A stretch of DNA of 64,000 bases from Sulfuritalea sp. GTDB lineage: Bacteria; Pseudomonadota; Gammaproteobacteria; Burkholderiales; Rhodocyclaceae. Made by a program: the position numbers and the translations under genes. The stretch lies in the NCBI GenBank assembly GCA_023229685.1, contig JALNYT010000003.1:319617-383616 (forward strand). Reading direction: 5' to 3'. Shown here in pieces: positions 8,450 through 18,527 of the stretch (position 1 is the stretch's first letter; every line of letters starts with the position of its first letter). The notes beneath the pieces are model-generated. The model saw only the letters and a program-made list of their open reading frames with translations, was not told where the DNA came from and did not search any database.

Positions 8450-8887
8450 ATGAAAACCTCCCTCCGAATCGCTGCTGTCCTCTCGATGATGGCACCGCTG
8501 GCCTGGGCGTCGGCGCCCTTGCCGACGGTGACGGTGTACAAAAGCCCGAGCTGCGGCTGTTGCGGGAAGTGGATCGAGCACATGAAGGTCAGCGGCTTTC
8601 CGGTGGTCACCCACGACACCGAAAGTCTTACCGCCCACAAGGTCCGCCTCGGCGTGCCGGTGGCCATGGGCTCATGCCATACCGCCGAAGTCGGCGGCTA
8701 CCTGGTCGAGGGCCACGTGCCTGCGGCCGATGTGAAGCGCCTGCTGGCCGAGAAACCGCGTGCCCGTGGCCTCGTCTCACCAGGGATGCCGGCGAGCGCT
8801 CCCGGCATGGACGCGACGAGCAAGATCCCTTATGAAATTCTGCTGGTCGGCAACGATGGCCGCGCAGCTAGCTACGCGCACCATTGA
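8450..8887 (+). CDS. DUF411 metal-binding exported protein
   Basis: A 145-aa exported protein with a signal peptide (MKTSLRIAAVLSMMAPLAWA). The mature part opens with TVTVYKSPSCGCCGKWIEHM, the thioredoxin-like CGCC motif of the DUF411 family, and later has MGSCHTAEVGGYLVEGHVP. DUF411 genes commonly sit in copper and silver resistance clusters. The protein is likely a periplasmic copper-binding or thiol-redox factor. The start is set by GAAGGAG at 8437-8443. A CusR-like palindrome at 8367-8384 supports copper regulation. Confidence 0.9.
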   Translation: MKTSLRIAAVLSMMAPLAWASAPLPTVTVYKSPSCGCCGKWIEHMKVSGFPVVTHDTESLTAHKVRLGVPVAMGSCHTAEVGGYLVEGHVPAADVKRLLAEKPRARGLVSPGMPASAPGMDATSKIPYEILLVGNDGRAASYAHH

Positions 8888-9057
8888 GGCGAGGTTCTTC
8901 ATGTTCGGCTTCCGGCTGCGGTGGCCGACCACCCCCGCCATGGTCATGCCAAATGTTCGGCAACGCACCGACCAGCAAGACGCTGCCACGCATTCTGTTT
9001 GAATTCCATTTGTCCTTTGCCAAGGGACCGGAGATAGCCTTACCAAGGAGAACCAAC

Positions 9058-9540
9058 ATGAACAAGTTTGCCATGACAGCCATTGCGGCCGCGCTCGCGT
9101 TTTCGGCACCTGTCTTCGCCGAGGACGCTCATCACCCGGAAAACGCGGCAGACGCGAAAAGTGCTCCTGCGCAGCCGGCGCCGCAGGTGAAAAAAATGCA
9201 GGACAACGTCAAGAAAATGCCGGCGCAGCTCGACCGCATCGCCAAGGCGAAGACCGACGAAGCGCGGCAGAAGGCGATGGCCGAGCACATGCAAACCATG
9301 CAGGAGAACATGAAAATGGCGCACGACATGAAGGCCGGGATGATGGACTGTCCGATGATGCACGGCGGCATGATGGGCAAGGGCGGCATGGGCATGATGG
9401 GTGGCGGCGCCGCGCCCGCCGACGCTCCGGACCGCATGCAGCAAATGGAAAAGCGCATGGACATGATGCAGATGATGATGGAGCAGATGATGCGCCGTCA
9501 GGAGGGCGCAAGTCCCGCCACACCCATGCCGATGAGATAA
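9058..9540 (+). CDS. Met/His-rich periplasmic protein
   Basis: A 160-aa exported protein with a signal peptide (MNKFAMTAIAAALAFSAPVFA). The central part is a charged helix (VKKMQDNVKKMPAQLDRIAK) followed by an extremely Met- and Gly-rich stretch (DCPMMHGGMMGKGGMGMMGG) and a Met-rich helix near the C-terminus. Clustered methionines are typical Cu+/Ag+ ligands in oxidising periplasm, so a copper sponge or chaperone role fits. AAGGAG lies just upstream of the ATG. No precise family is recognised; low-complexity sequence makes homology unreliable. Confidence 0.8.
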   Translation: MNKFAMTAIAAALAFSAPVFAEDAHHPENAADAKSAPAQPAPQVKKMQDNVKKMPAQLDRIAKAKTDEARQKAMAEHMQTMQENMKMAHDMKAGMMDCPMMHGGMMGKGGMGMMGGGAAPADAPDRMQQMEKRMDMMQMMMEQMMRRQEGASPATPMPMR

Positions 9541-9746
9541 GGACAAGCAGCTCTGCGATAGTCTCCTGGCCACAGCGACTGCGCCCGCCTCCCGGATGTT
9601 GCGCAGGCGGCGAACCGGCATGATGAAACGGCCCGAGACCAACGTGGCCTTGTTCGCATTCCTGCTCAACCGACCCTGGGAACTGTGGCATATCCCGTGA
9701 AGACCGCCATGAATAAGGTGTTTTCGCTACGCTGCAAGGAGCAACC

Positions 9747-12083
9747 ATGAACGAGGCTCATGAACACTCGCATGCCCACGGTAACGGGACGCCGCCAGCA
9801 TCCGGGACAACGATCGACCCGGTATGCGGCATGGCCGTCAAACCCGATTCTGAGCACCGGTTTGAATACAAAGGGCTGGACTACCGCTTTTGCAGCGCGA
9901 AGTGCCTCGCCAAATTCGAAGCCGATCCGCAACACTATCTGCAAGCCGCTGCCGAACCGGCCGCAGCGGCCATCGTGGCAGAGGGGACGATCTACACCTG
10001 CCCGATGCATCCGGAGATACGCCAACCGACGCCCGGCAACTGCCCCAAGTGCGGCATGACGCTGGAACCCGTGCTGCCCGCGCTGGATGATGAAGAGAAT
10101 CCCGAGCTGACCGACTTCCGCCGCCGCTTCTGGTGGACCCTGCCGCTGACGGTGGTGGTGACGGTGCTGGCCATGGCCGGCCATGGCCTGGAGGCGTTGG
10201 CGCCGCAAAACCAGAGCTGGGTCGAGTTGATCCTGGCGTCGCCGGTCGTGCTCTGGGCCGGCTGGCCGTTTTTCGTGCGCGGAGTCCGCTCGGTGGCGAC
10301 GCGCAATCCGAACATGTGGACGCTGATCGGTTCAGGCACCGCCTCGGCCTATGGCTATAGCGTGGTGGCGACCCTGGCCCCCCACCTGTTCCCTGCTTCC
10401 TTCGTCGTCCATAGCCGGGTTGGCGTGTATTTCGAGGCAGCGGCGGTGATCATCTCACTGACCCTGCTCGGCCAGATCTTCGAGCTGCGGGCGCGCTCCC
10501 AAACGTCGGCCGCAATCAAGTCCCTGCTCGGCCTGGCGCCCAAAACGGCGCGTCGCATCGGTGCCGACGGCAGCGAGGAAGACATCCCCTTGACCCACGT
10601 GCACATCGGCGACCGGCTACGGGTACGCCCCGGCGAAAAGGTGCCGGTGGATGGCGCGGTGGAGGAAGGGCAAAGCGCGGTCGACGAGTCCATGCTCACG
10701 GGGGAACCCATTCCCGTGTCCAAACAGCCCGGCGACAAACTGATCGGCGCGACGATCAACGCCAGCGGCAGCCTCATCATGCGCGCCGAGAAAGTCGGAG
10801 CGGAAACCGTGCTGTCCCAGATCGTGCAGATGGTGGTCCAGGCCCAGCGCTCGCGAGCGCCCATGCAGCGCCTGGCCGATGTGGTGGCGGGCTACTTTGT
10901 GGTGGCGGTGATGAGCGTCGCCCTGCTGACCTTCTTCGGCTGGGGCTTGTTCGGCCCCGAGCCGAGCTGGGTCTATGGCCTGATCAACGCGGTATCGGTG
11001 CTGATCATCGCCTGCCCCTGCGCTCTCGGGCTGGCGACTCCCATGTCCATCATGGTGGCCACCGGCAAGGCAGCCACGGCGGGCGTGCTGTTCCGCGATG
11101 CCGCCGCCATCGAACAATTGCGAACGATCGACACGCTAATCGTGGACAAGACAGGGACACTCACCGAAGGCAAACCGGCATTTCACCGTGCGGTCGCGGC
11201 GCCGGGGTTTACCGAGGACGAGGTGCTGCGCATCGCCGCCAGTCTCGACCAGGGCAGCGAGCATCCGCTGGCGCACGCCATCGTCGCCGAGGCGGGGCGG
11301 CGGCAACTGACACTGGAAACGCCGGAAGCATTTGAATCGGGCTCCGGCATCGGCGTGCGCGGGCAGGTGGGGGGCCGGGCGGTGATTCTTGGCAACACCG
11401 TGCTGATGGAAGACGAGCACGTCGCCTGGAACGGACTGGCGGATCAGGCCGAGGTGCTGCGGCAAGAAGGCGCCAGCGTCATGTATCTAGCCGTGGCCGA
11501 GCAACTGGCCGGCCTGCTCGCGGTCGCCGATCCGATCAAGGCGTCGACGGCGGAAGCCCTGGCGGGACTCAAGGCAGCGGGCATCCGCGTCGTCATGGCC
11601 ACCGGCGACGGCCTCACGACAGCCCGCGCCGTGGCCGCCCGGCTCGGCATCGACGAGGTCCATGGCGAGGTCAAGCCGCGCGACAAGGTGGAACTGGTAG
11701 ACCGCTTGCAGCGCGAAGGCCGCACGGTCGCCATGGCCGGCGACGGCATCAACGATGCGCCCGCCCTGGCCAAGGCCAATGTCGGCATCGCCATGGGCAC
11801 CGGCGCCGACGTCGCCATGAACAGCGCCCAGGTCACGCTGGTCAAGGGCGACCTGCGCGGCATCCTGCGCGCGCGGGCGCTGTCCGTCGCCACCGTCGGC
11901 AACATGCGCCAGAATCTGGCCTTCGCCTTCCTCTACAACTCCCTCGGCGTACCGCTGGCGGCAGGCCTGCTGTATCCATTCACCGGCTTGTTGCTTTCTC
12001 CGCTCATCGCAGCACTGGCGATGAGCTTCAGTTCGGTCTCGGTCATCACCAACGCCCTGCGCCTGCGCCGCACCAAAATCTGA
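9747..12083 (+). CDS. copA: CopA-type Cu+-exporting P1B ATPase with YHS and heavy-metal-binding N-terminus
   Basis: Inner-membrane ATPase (778 aa) that pumps Cu+ (or Ag+) from the cytoplasm. Instead of a CxxC HMA domain, the N-terminus has a His-rich start (HEHSHAHG), a YHS domain ([20 protein letters not shown], about residues 24-66) and a zinc-ribbon-like segment [20 protein letters not shown] (about 82-108). The core motifs are all present: the actuator-loop LTGEPIPV, the membrane metal site [13 protein letters not shown] (CPC), phosphorylation DKTGTLT and the hinge [14 protein letters not shown]. The CPC motif and neighbours favour Cu+. AAGGAG precedes the ATG. It is probably co-regulated with the other copper genes, but I saw no box directly upstream. 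Confidence 0.95.
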   Translation: MNEAHEHSHAHGNGTPPASGTTIDPVCGMAVKPDSEHRFEYKGLDYRFCSAKCLAKFEADPQHYLQAAAEPAAAAIVAEGTIYTCPMHPEIRQPTPGNCPKCGMTLEPVLPALDDEENPELTDFRRRFWWTLPLTVVVTVLAMAGHGLEALAPQNQSWVELILASPVVLWAGWPFFVRGVRSVATRNPNMWTLIGSGTASAYGYSVVATLAPHLFPASFVVHSRVGVYFEAAAVIISLTLLGQIFELRARSQTSAAIKSLLGLAPKTARRIGADGSEEDIPLTHVHIGDRLRVRPGEKVPVDGAVEEGQSAVDESMLTGEPIPVSKQPGDKLIGATINASGSLIMRAEKVGAETVLSQIVQMVVQAQRSRAPMQRLADVVAGYFVVAVMSVALLTFFGWGLFGPEPSWVYGLINAVSVLIIACPCALGLATPMSIMVATGKAATAGVLFRDAAAIEQLRTIDTLIVDKTGTLTEGKPAFHRAVAAPGFTEDEVLRIAASLDQGSEHPLAHAIVAEAGRRQLTLETPEAFESGSGIGVRGQVGGRAVILGNTVLMEDEHVAWNGLADQAEVLRQEGASVMYLAVAEQLAGLLAVADPIKASTAEALAGLKAAGIRVVMATGDGLTTARAVAARLGIDEVHGEVKPRDKVELVDRLQREGRTVAMAGDGINDAPALAKANVGIAMGTGADVAMNSAQVTLVKGDLRGILRARALSVATVGNMRQNLAFAFLYNSLGVPLAAGLLYPFTGLLLSPLIAALAMSFSSVSVITNALRLRRTKI

Positions 12084-12286
12084 GGCACTGCGCGGCTTGG
12101 GCGGTTCGCCAAGAGTCGGCGCTGGCGAGACGGCGATTCAACTCGTCACGACAAGCAATGCGAAAACCCAAAGCGCTGCATTGGACCCTACTGCCGGCGG
12201 ATCAAGTCAGAAGTGCGCTCGGAGGTCCCGGCCAACCCAACACTGCGGCACCGGCACACGACTCGCGGGCTTAGCTCCACGGCGCA

Positions 12287-13579
12287 TCACGGCTTGCCCG
12301 TGCTCGCGCTGGCGTCGGTCAAGGGAGCGGCGGCGACGGTTGCGGCGGCGGGGCTGGTGGCGGCGGTGAGCATACCCTGCATGGATGCTGCGATCCGGCC
12401 GCGTTGCGCCGGATCGGCCAGCGCCGGCCAGGCGGCCGCCAACTCGCGCAGCAGCTTCGGGGTCAGCGCATCGAGGCGCGGACGAATCACCGTCGCCAGA
12501 TCGGGCGCCTCGGCAAAGCGCCCGGCGCCGGCCTTCTCCCAGCGCGCGAAGTCCTCACGCTGAATCACTTTGGCCGCCTCGATCTGGGCGCGAAAGAAGC
12601 GTTCCGCCCATGCCTCGGGTACACCCAGCGCCAGCGCTTCGGCCTTCAGCCCGTCGATGATCTTCTGTTCGCGCGGCAGATCCTCGATGGCGCTTTTTGC
12701 GTTCCATTTGTAGCGCGCCACATCGGGCATCAGCGCCAGGCGTTCATCCATCAGCCGCCGCAGCGGCTCCAGGCTGATCGCAGCCGGTGCCGCTTGCGGC
12801 CACGGGTGCGCGAGCCACTTGTCGAGCAGCTTGGCGAAGGCGCCGCTATCGATGGTCTGGTGCAGCCACTGGTCGACAAAAGACTTCCACAGCAAGTCGC
12901 GCGGCAGCAGGTAGGCCTTCTCGGAAAAGTCGAAAGGCGCTTCCGGGTGGACCGCACACAGCTGCGGCTTGAGTTTCTGCTGCAGGCGCGTTTCGATCGC
13001 ATCGGTCATCATCAGGTCGGCCTGGCCGGCGACGATCTGGTCGAAGATGGTGATGTTGTCGGGATACACGGTGATGCCGGCCTGCCGGATGTTGGCGCGG
13101 GCGAAACGCTCGTTGGTACCGCCGGGATTGACGATCAGGCGCACGCCGGGCTGGTCGATTTGCGCCAGCGTCTGGAAGCGCGCCTGGTTCTCGCAGCGCG
13201 TGATCGGCGTCTTGCCATCCTTCAGGTAGGGAATCGAGTACAACGCTTTCTTCTGCCGGTCGAGGCTGATCGACACCCCGCTCATGACGATGTCGAAACG
13301 ATCCTCGCCGAAATCCTTCATCAGATTGGGCCACGAGGTCGGCACCAGTTCCAGGCGCACGCCGAGTGCCTTCGCCAACTGGCCGGCGAGTTCGATATCC
13401 AGGCCGATGAACGGGCTGGAGGCATTGGCACGATAGCTGAACGGTTTGTAATCGCCGGTGGTGCCGACGTGCAGCACGCCGCGGGCGAGGACGTCGTCGA
13501 GCCGGTGGCCCTGCGCTGCCGCCGGCAGCTGCAGGCAAACCCCTGCGATCAGGATCAGCAGCGAGCGGAACAGCGGCAT
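12287..13579 (-). CDS. Periplasmic cyclohexadienyl dehydratase-chorismate mutase fusion (PheC-AroQ gamma)
   Basis: A 430-aa exported bifunctional protein. After a signal peptide (MPLFRSLLILIAGVCLQLPA), residues about 25-275 form a periplasmic-binding-protein-fold dehydratase: TTGDYKPFSY, TSWPNLMKDF, NPGGTNERFARANIRQAG and HPEAPFDFSEKAYLLPRD closely match Pseudomonas PheC. Residues about 280-395 are a secreted-type AroQ chorismate mutase (LRRLMDERLALMPDVARYKW, IEDLPREQKI, AQIEAAKVIQ). Together they would turn chorismate into prephenate and then phenylpyruvate (or arogenate into Phe) in the periplasm. The start at 13579 has GGGAGG upstream. The gene follows an EF-G-like gene on the same strand. 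An Ala/Ser/Thr-rich tail ends the protein. Confidence 0.85.
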   Translation of the reverse strand: MPLFRSLLILIAGVCLQLPAAAQGHRLDDVLARGVLHVGTTGDYKPFSYRANASSPFIGLDIELAGQLAKALGVRLELVPTSWPNLMKDFGEDRFDIVMSGVSISLDRQKKALYSIPYLKDGKTPITRCENQARFQTLAQIDQPGVRLIVNPGGTNERFARANIRQAGITVYPDNITIFDQIVAGQADLMMTDAIETRLQQKLKPQLCAVHPEAPFDFSEKAYLLPRDLLWKSFVDQWLHQTIDSGAFAKLLDKWLAHPWPQAAPAAISLEPLRRLMDERLALMPDVARYKWNAKSAIEDLPREQKIIDGLKAEALALGVPEAWAERFFRAQIEAAKVIQREDFARWEKAGAGRFAEAPDLATVIRPRLDALTPKLLRELAAAWPALADPAQRGRIAASMQGMLTAATSPAAATVAAAPLTDASASTGKP

Positions 13580-13605
13580 GGCGTGCCTCCCAAAGTTATT
13601 ACCCA

Positions 13606-15669
13606 TCATTCGTCCTCGTCCTTCAGCTTGAAGCTCGCCGCCAGCTTCTGCTGCACTTGCGGCGGCACTTGGGCATAGCGGGCGAACTCGATGTTGTAGG
13701 CGCCGCGGCCGCCGGTCAGCGACTTCAGGCGCGAGGCATAGTCGGAAATCTCGGCCAGCGGCACTTCGCCGCTGACGCTGACCAGACCCTGGCGCCGCGC
13801 CGCGAGGCCGCTTTGCGTCCCCGTGACATGGCCGCGCCGGCTGGCCAGATCGCCGGCGATGTCGCCCATCGCGGTTTCCGGCGTAATCACCTCGATGCTG
13901 ACGATGGGCTCCAGCACGATCGCCGCGGCAGCGCGGATGGCCTCCACCGTGGCCTTGCGCCCGGCGCTGAAAAAAGCCACGTCCTTGCCGTCCACCGCAT
14001 GAGTCTTGCCGTCATAGACGATGACGCGCAGGTCCTGCACCGGGAAGCCGGCGATGACGCCATCGTTCAGCGCCTGACGCACGCCCTTCTCGACCGACGC
14101 CATGAACACGCCCGGAATCACGCCGCCCTTGACCTGGTCCACGAACTCGAAGCCGCCGCCGCGCGGCAGCGGCTCGATCTTCAGATACACCTCGCCGAAC
14201 TGTCCGGCGCCGCCCGACTGCTTCTTGTGCCGGCAGTGCCCCTCGGCGCCGATGGTAACGGTTTCGCTGTAGGGAATCAGTGGCAGCCGCGTGTCCAGTT
14301 CGAGCTTGTACTGGGTCGCCATTTTTTCCAGCTTGTAGCGCAGATGCATCTCGCCCAGGCCGCGGATCACAGTCTCGTGCGTGGTCGGATGGCGCTCCAC
14401 TTCGAAGCAGGGATCTTCCAGTTCGAGCTTGTGCAGGATGTCGAACAAGCGCTGCTCGTCGACCTTGCGTTTGGTCTCGACGGCGAGGCCCTGCATCGGC
14501 CGCGGAAACTCCAGCGGCAGCAGATGGATGTTGTCCTCGTCATGGGAGTCGTGCAGCACCGCATCGAAATCGATCTCCTCCACCTTGGCCACGGCACCGA
14601 CATCGCCCGGCAGCAGTTCATCGACTTCGACGTAATCCTTGCCCTGCAACTGGTACAGATGCGCGATCTTGAACGGCCGCTTGGTCGCGCCGACGAATAG
14701 CTGGCCGTCCTTTTTCACGGTGCCCTGATGCACGCGAAACACTCCGACCTTGCCCATGTAGGGATCGACGGTGATCTTGAACACGTGGGCGAGTACATGC
14801 AGTGCGGGATCGGGCTGGGCAGCGAATGCCTCGCCGGCCTGCACCGACTCGCCGCGGTAGAACGGCGGAGCATTGCCCTCGGCCGGGTTCGGCGCCAGTG
14901 AGGCGAGCACATGCAGTAGTTCCGGAATGCCGGCGCCGGTGCGCGCCGAGGCAAACAGGATCGGCACCAGATGGCCCGCGCGCAGGGCCTTCTCGAACGG
15001 CGCATGCAATTCCTTCGCGTCGGGATCCTTGCCTTCCTCCAGGTAGCGGGCCAGCAGCGACTCGTCCTCTTCCACCAGTTGGTCGATCAGTTCGCGATGG
15101 GCGTGGGCGATCGAATCGAAATCCGCATCGCCGGCAGCATGCTCCAGCACTTCGACCACATCGTGGCGGTCATGCGTTGGCAGGTCGAGCAGCAGGCACT
15201 CCTTGCCGAAGCGCTCGCGGATTTCGCCCACCAGCCCCGGCAGATCGACATTCTCGGCGTCGATCTTGTTGATCACGATCATGCGCGCCAAGCCACGGGC
15301 CTGGGCCGCGTGCATCATGCGCTCGGTCGCCAGCTCGATGCCGGTCTGGGCGTTGATCACCACCACGGCGGTATCGACGCCGGCCAGCGCAGCGGTCGCC
15401 TGGCCCGCAAAATCCGGATAGCCGGGGGTGTCGATGAGATGGACGTGCACCCCTTCCCAGACGAAGTTGGCCAGCGCCGAATTCAGCGAATGGCCGGCCG
15501 ACTTTTCCTGCGCATCGAAATCGCAGACGGTGCTGCCCTTTTCCACGCTGCCCTTGGCGTTGATCGCGCCCGACTTGAACAGCAGGGCTTCGGCCAGCGT
15601 GGTCTTGCCCGCACCGCCGTGGCCGACCAGGGCCACAGCTCGGATGGATTCGGTGGTGTATTTGGCCAT
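13606..15669 (-). CDS. EF-G-like translational GTPase (non-canonical elongation factor G)
   Basis: A 687-aa GTPase with full EF-G architecture. The P-loop reads GHGGAGKTTLAEALL rather than the canonical GHIDAGKTT, with DTPGYPDF (G3) and NKIDAEN (G4) following. These changes put it among the EF-G-like/EF-G2 proteins rather than housekeeping fusA, and no ribosomal protein genes flank it. Its role may be in ribosome rescue, stress or recycling (family inference). The start MAKYTTESIRAV replaces a longer frame with no ribosome-binding support. It lies between a radical SAM gene and the pheC-aroQ fusion, all on the minus strand. Confidence 0.88.
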   Translation of the reverse strand: MAKYTTESIRAVALVGHGGAGKTTLAEALLFKSGAINAKGSVEKGSTVCDFDAQEKSAGHSLNSALANFVWEGVHVHLIDTPGYPDFAGQATAALAGVDTAVVVINAQTGIELATERMMHAAQARGLARMIVINKIDAENVDLPGLVGEIRERFGKECLLLDLPTHDRHDVVEVLEHAAGDADFDSIAHAHRELIDQLVEEDESLLARYLEEGKDPDAKELHAPFEKALRAGHLVPILFASARTGAGIPELLHVLASLAPNPAEGNAPPFYRGESVQAGEAFAAQPDPALHVLAHVFKITVDPYMGKVGVFRVHQGTVKKDGQLFVGATKRPFKIAHLYQLQGKDYVEVDELLPGDVGAVAKVEEIDFDAVLHDSHDEDNIHLLPLEFPRPMQGLAVETKRKVDEQRLFDILHKLELEDPCFEVERHPTTHETVIRGLGEMHLRYKLEKMATQYKLELDTRLPLIPYSETVTIGAEGHCRHKKQSGGAGQFGEVYLKIEPLPRGGGFEFVDQVKGGVIPGVFMASVEKGVRQALNDGVIAGFPVQDLRVIVYDGKTHAVDGKDVAFFSAGRKATVEAIRAAAAIVLEPIVSIEVITPETAMGDIAGDLASRRGHVTGTQSGLAARRQGLVSVSGEVPLAEISDYASRLKSLTGGRGAYNIEFARYAQVPPQVQQKLAASFKLKDEDE

Positions 15670-15734
15670 GAAGCGGACTCCCCTATTTGTCGGTCTTGCG
15701 CCAAATTTTACCCGCAACTCCCCGCCGATGAGAC

Positions 15735-17633
15735 TCAGTCGATGGCGCGGGCGATGAAGTGGCGCGGCACCTGGGTCCGCGGCACGCGGCCGGCGAACCA
15801 GCTGCGCACGTCCTGATCCAGGCCGAGCCCGTGCATGTAGTTGTAGAGCGCCTTGTTCAGCGCAACGCCCAGCGCGGAATGATCGACGCCGGTCGGGTCG
15901 ACAAAGCCGACGTCATTCCTGGCAAAGGACACCGGCGGCAAGGGCTTCAGCGTGATGCCATAGCGATCCGGGTGCTGTCCGACCGGGGAATGCACGGTGC
16001 AGGCGAAGCGGTGGAAGAATCCCGACTGGATGCAGTTCGCGGCGAACAACTGGCGCACGTATTCGAGCGCATCCACCGTGTCCTGCACGGTTTGCGTCGG
16101 AAAGCCGTACATCAGGTAGGCATGCACCAGGATGCCGGCATCGGTGAAGGCATGCGTCACGCGCGCCACCTGCTCCACCGAGACGCCTTTTTGCATCAGC
16201 TTGAGCAGGCGGTCGGAAGCCACCTCGAGCCCGCCGGAGACGGCGATGCAGCCGCTGTCGGCGAGCTGGGCGCACAGCTCCGGGGTGAAGGATTTCTCGA
16301 AGCGGATGTTGCCCCACCACGAAATCGCGCGCTTGCGCTTCTGCAGTTCCGCGGCGAGCGCCTTGAGCGCCTTGGGCGGCGCCGCCTCGTCGACGAAATG
16401 GAAGCCGGTCTGCCCCGTTTCGGCGATGACGGTCTCGATGCGATCGACCAGCGTGGTGGCGGCGACCGCGTCATAGCGCGAAATGTAGTCCAGCGAGACA
16501 TCGCAAAAGCTGCACTTCTTCCAGTAGCAGCCGTGTGCCACGGTCAGCTTGTTCCAGCGCCCGTCGGACCACAGCCGGTGCATCGGATTGAGCATGTCGA
16601 GGATCGACAGGTAGCGGTCGAGCGGCAGGCCGTCCCAGGTCGGAGTGCCCACGTCGGCGAAGGCTATGTCCGGCTCGGCGGCGTCGACGTAGCGCACGCC
16701 GGCGGCCGTGCGCACGAAGCTGCGCACCAGCCGCTCTTGCGGTCGCTCGCCGCGCAGATGTTCGAGCAAGGCCAGCAGCGGGCGCTCGCCGTCGTCCAGC
16801 GTGACGTAATCGAAATAATCGAACACCCGCGGCTCGGCGAGCTCGCGCAACTCGGTATTGACGAAACCGCCGCCGAGCACGGTGACAATCGACGGGTCGT
16901 GCAGCTTGATCGCCTGCGCGATGCGAAACGCGCCATAGACGTTGCCGGGGAAAGGCGCCGACACCAGCACCAGGCGCGGCGCATGGCGTGCCACGGCCGC
17001 CAGCGTCAGCTCGCGCAGGGTGCGATCGACGAGATTGAGTGGCGCCGCCAGCGCCTTGGCCAGGGGATCGAAGCTGGCCTGGCTCTGCGCCAGCGATTCG
17101 GCATAGCGCACGAACTCGAAGCGCGAATCGACCGCGTCGCGCAGCACGTCGGCGACATCGTTGAGGTAGAGCGTGGCGAAGTGCCGCGCGCGGTCCTGCA
17201 CCCCGAGCGCGCCGAAAGCCCAGGCCAGCGGATCGCCGCCGTCCGGATCGATATAGGCGTCGAGCGGCGCGAAGCGCGGGCCCTCGGGCAGAAAGTTGCG
17301 GCCGCCGATGCGATGCCCGATCGAAGGGTCGCGCCCTTGCAGGAAAGCCACCGCCGGGTCGATCGTGGCCAGATAGCGGTCGAAGTCCCGGTCGAAGGCC
17401 TGCACCGGCGGCGTCCGCTGCGGCATCGGCAAAGCCGCTATGCGCTCGCGGATGGCCAGCAGCCCGTCGTGCGAGAACAGGCGCAGGACCAGGGCCAGCG
17501 CGAGGTCCTCCTGCACTGCGGCGACGCCGCGCGAACGCAGGAAGCCGGTCAGGTAGGCGGTCGACGGGTAGGGCGTGTTGAGCTGCGTCATCGGCGGGAT
17601 GACGGACAGGACGCGCATGGGCTTGGCTGTCAT
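15735..17633 (-). CDS. B12-binding-domain radical SAM protein
   Basis: A 632-aa enzyme of the cobalamin-dependent radical SAM type. The N-terminal half includes a Rossmann-like B12-binding region (about residues 200-310, RLVLVSAPFPGNVYGAFRIA and ILGGGFVNTEL-like sequence around 250). The SAM cluster motif is HGCYWKKCSFCDVS near residue 370, a CX4CX2C spacing seen in this subgroup. The C-terminal part continues the TIM-barrel (GGLEVASDRLLKLMQKGVSV). The substrate is not predictable. It starts 1 bp after the YedK-like gene ends, so they are probably cotranscribed. Confidence 0.87.
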   Translation of the reverse strand: MTAKPMRVLSVIPPMTQLNTPYPSTAYLTGFLRSRGVAAVQEDLALALVLRLFSHDGLLAIRERIAALPMPQRTPPVQAFDRDFDRYLATIDPAVAFLQGRDPSIGHRIGGRNFLPEGPRFAPLDAYIDPDGGDPLAWAFGALGVQDRARHFATLYLNDVADVLRDAVDSRFEFVRYAESLAQSQASFDPLAKALAAPLNLVDRTLRELTLAAVARHAPRLVLVSAPFPGNVYGAFRIAQAIKLHDPSIVTVLGGGFVNTELRELAEPRVFDYFDYVTLDDGERPLLALLEHLRGERPQERLVRSFVRTAAGVRYVDAAEPDIAFADVGTPTWDGLPLDRYLSILDMLNPMHRLWSDGRWNKLTVAHGCYWKKCSFCDVSLDYISRYDAVAATTLVDRIETVIAETGQTGFHFVDEAAPPKALKALAAELQKRKRAISWWGNIRFEKSFTPELCAQLADSGCIAVSGGLEVASDRLLKLMQKGVSVEQVARVTHAFTDAGILVHAYLMYGFPTQTVQDTVDALEYVRQLFAANCIQSGFFHRFACTVHSPVGQHPDRYGITLKPLPPVSFARNDVGFVDPTGVDHSALGVALNKALYNYMHGLGLDQDVRSWFAGRVPRTQVPRHFIARAID

Positions 17634-17634
17634 C

Positions 17635-18315
17635 TCAAAGCGGCTCCAGCAGTTCCGGTCCTTCGTTCCTGCTGCTACTGACCCGCGTGCCGACCGGCCA
17701 TGCGACCATGGCTGCCGCCGGCGCCGGCAGCAGCCACCGGCTCAGCGCCTCGACATCGCGATAGGCAGGATCGAGCCAGGCAGCGAAATGCTCGGCCGGC
17801 AACAGCACCGGCATGCGGTCGTGGATCGGCGCCATCAAGGCATTGGCCGCGGTGGTGACGACGCAGGCAGAAACGAGGTCCTGTCCCTCCGGCGACTTCC
17901 ACGCCGCGAGCAGGCCCGCCAGGGCGAAGAACTCGCCGTCATGAGCGGGACGGATGTACCAGGGCTGCTTGCGGGCCTTGCCGTCTTCGGTGACGACCTG
18001 CCATTCGTAAAAGCCGTTGGCCGGAATCAGGCAGCGGTGGCGTTCGAAGCTGGACTTGAAGGACGGCTTCGCGGCCAGCGTTTCGGCGCGGGCATGGTTC
18101 AGCTTGAGGCCTATGCTGGCGTCCTTGGCCCAGGGCGGAATCAGCCCCCATCGCACCCGTTGTCCGACGCGGCCCAACTCCGGCCGCTGGCGAACGACCA
18201 GGATGTCGCTTTGCGGTGCGATGTTGTAGCGCGGCTCCCAGTCCGCGCAATCGCGCAGGTCGAAGTATTCCCGGAGCCGGGAATGGGGGCCATAGAGTAC
18301 GTAGCGTCCGCACAT
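17635..18315 (-). CDS. yedK: HMCES/YedK (SRAP) abasic-site DNA-protein crosslinking protein
   Basis: A 226-aa SRAP-family protein that protects abasic sites in single-stranded DNA by a covalent thiazolidine link to Cys2. The start MCGRYVLYG puts the catalytic Cys right after the initiator Met, which fixes the start at 18315 and rejects longer frames. Other family residues visible are the Asn in PRYNIAPQ, the Glu in LNHARAETL, the segment FERHRCLIPANGFYEWQ, and the His in APIHDRMPVLL. It heads a likely unit with the radical SAM gene. Confidence 0.95.
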   Translation of the reverse strand: MCGRYVLYGPHSRLREYFDLRDCADWEPRYNIAPQSDILVVRQRPELGRVGQRVRWGLIPPWAKDASIGLKLNHARAETLAAKPSFKSSFERHRCLIPANGFYEWQVVTEDGKARKQPWYIRPAHDGEFFALAGLLAAWKSPEGQDLVSACVVTTAANALMAPIHDRMPVLLPAEHFAAWLDPAYRDVEALSRWLLPAPAAAMVAWPVGTRVSSSRNEGPELLEPL

Positions 18316-18527
18316 GGCAAGGGCAGAATCGAATGAAAGCGGAAGGGTAACCGATTGGCCTGCTCCATGCGACGCGGGCATCGGGACGGGGGGCTAGCAC
18401 GGACTTCGGCTTGCCGCTTCGATATGCCCTTCACACAGTGTTTACTGCCGAGAATACGGCGCTTCAATTGCGAGCCAACAACCGATGTTCGGAAGCCGCG
18501 TGTCAGGGCCTGAATCTGAAATGGAAG

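Noticed and set aside
15759..17681. A 640-codon open frame opposite the radical SAM gene
   Set aside because: The opposite strand carries the radical SAM motif and B12 domain; this frame has none.
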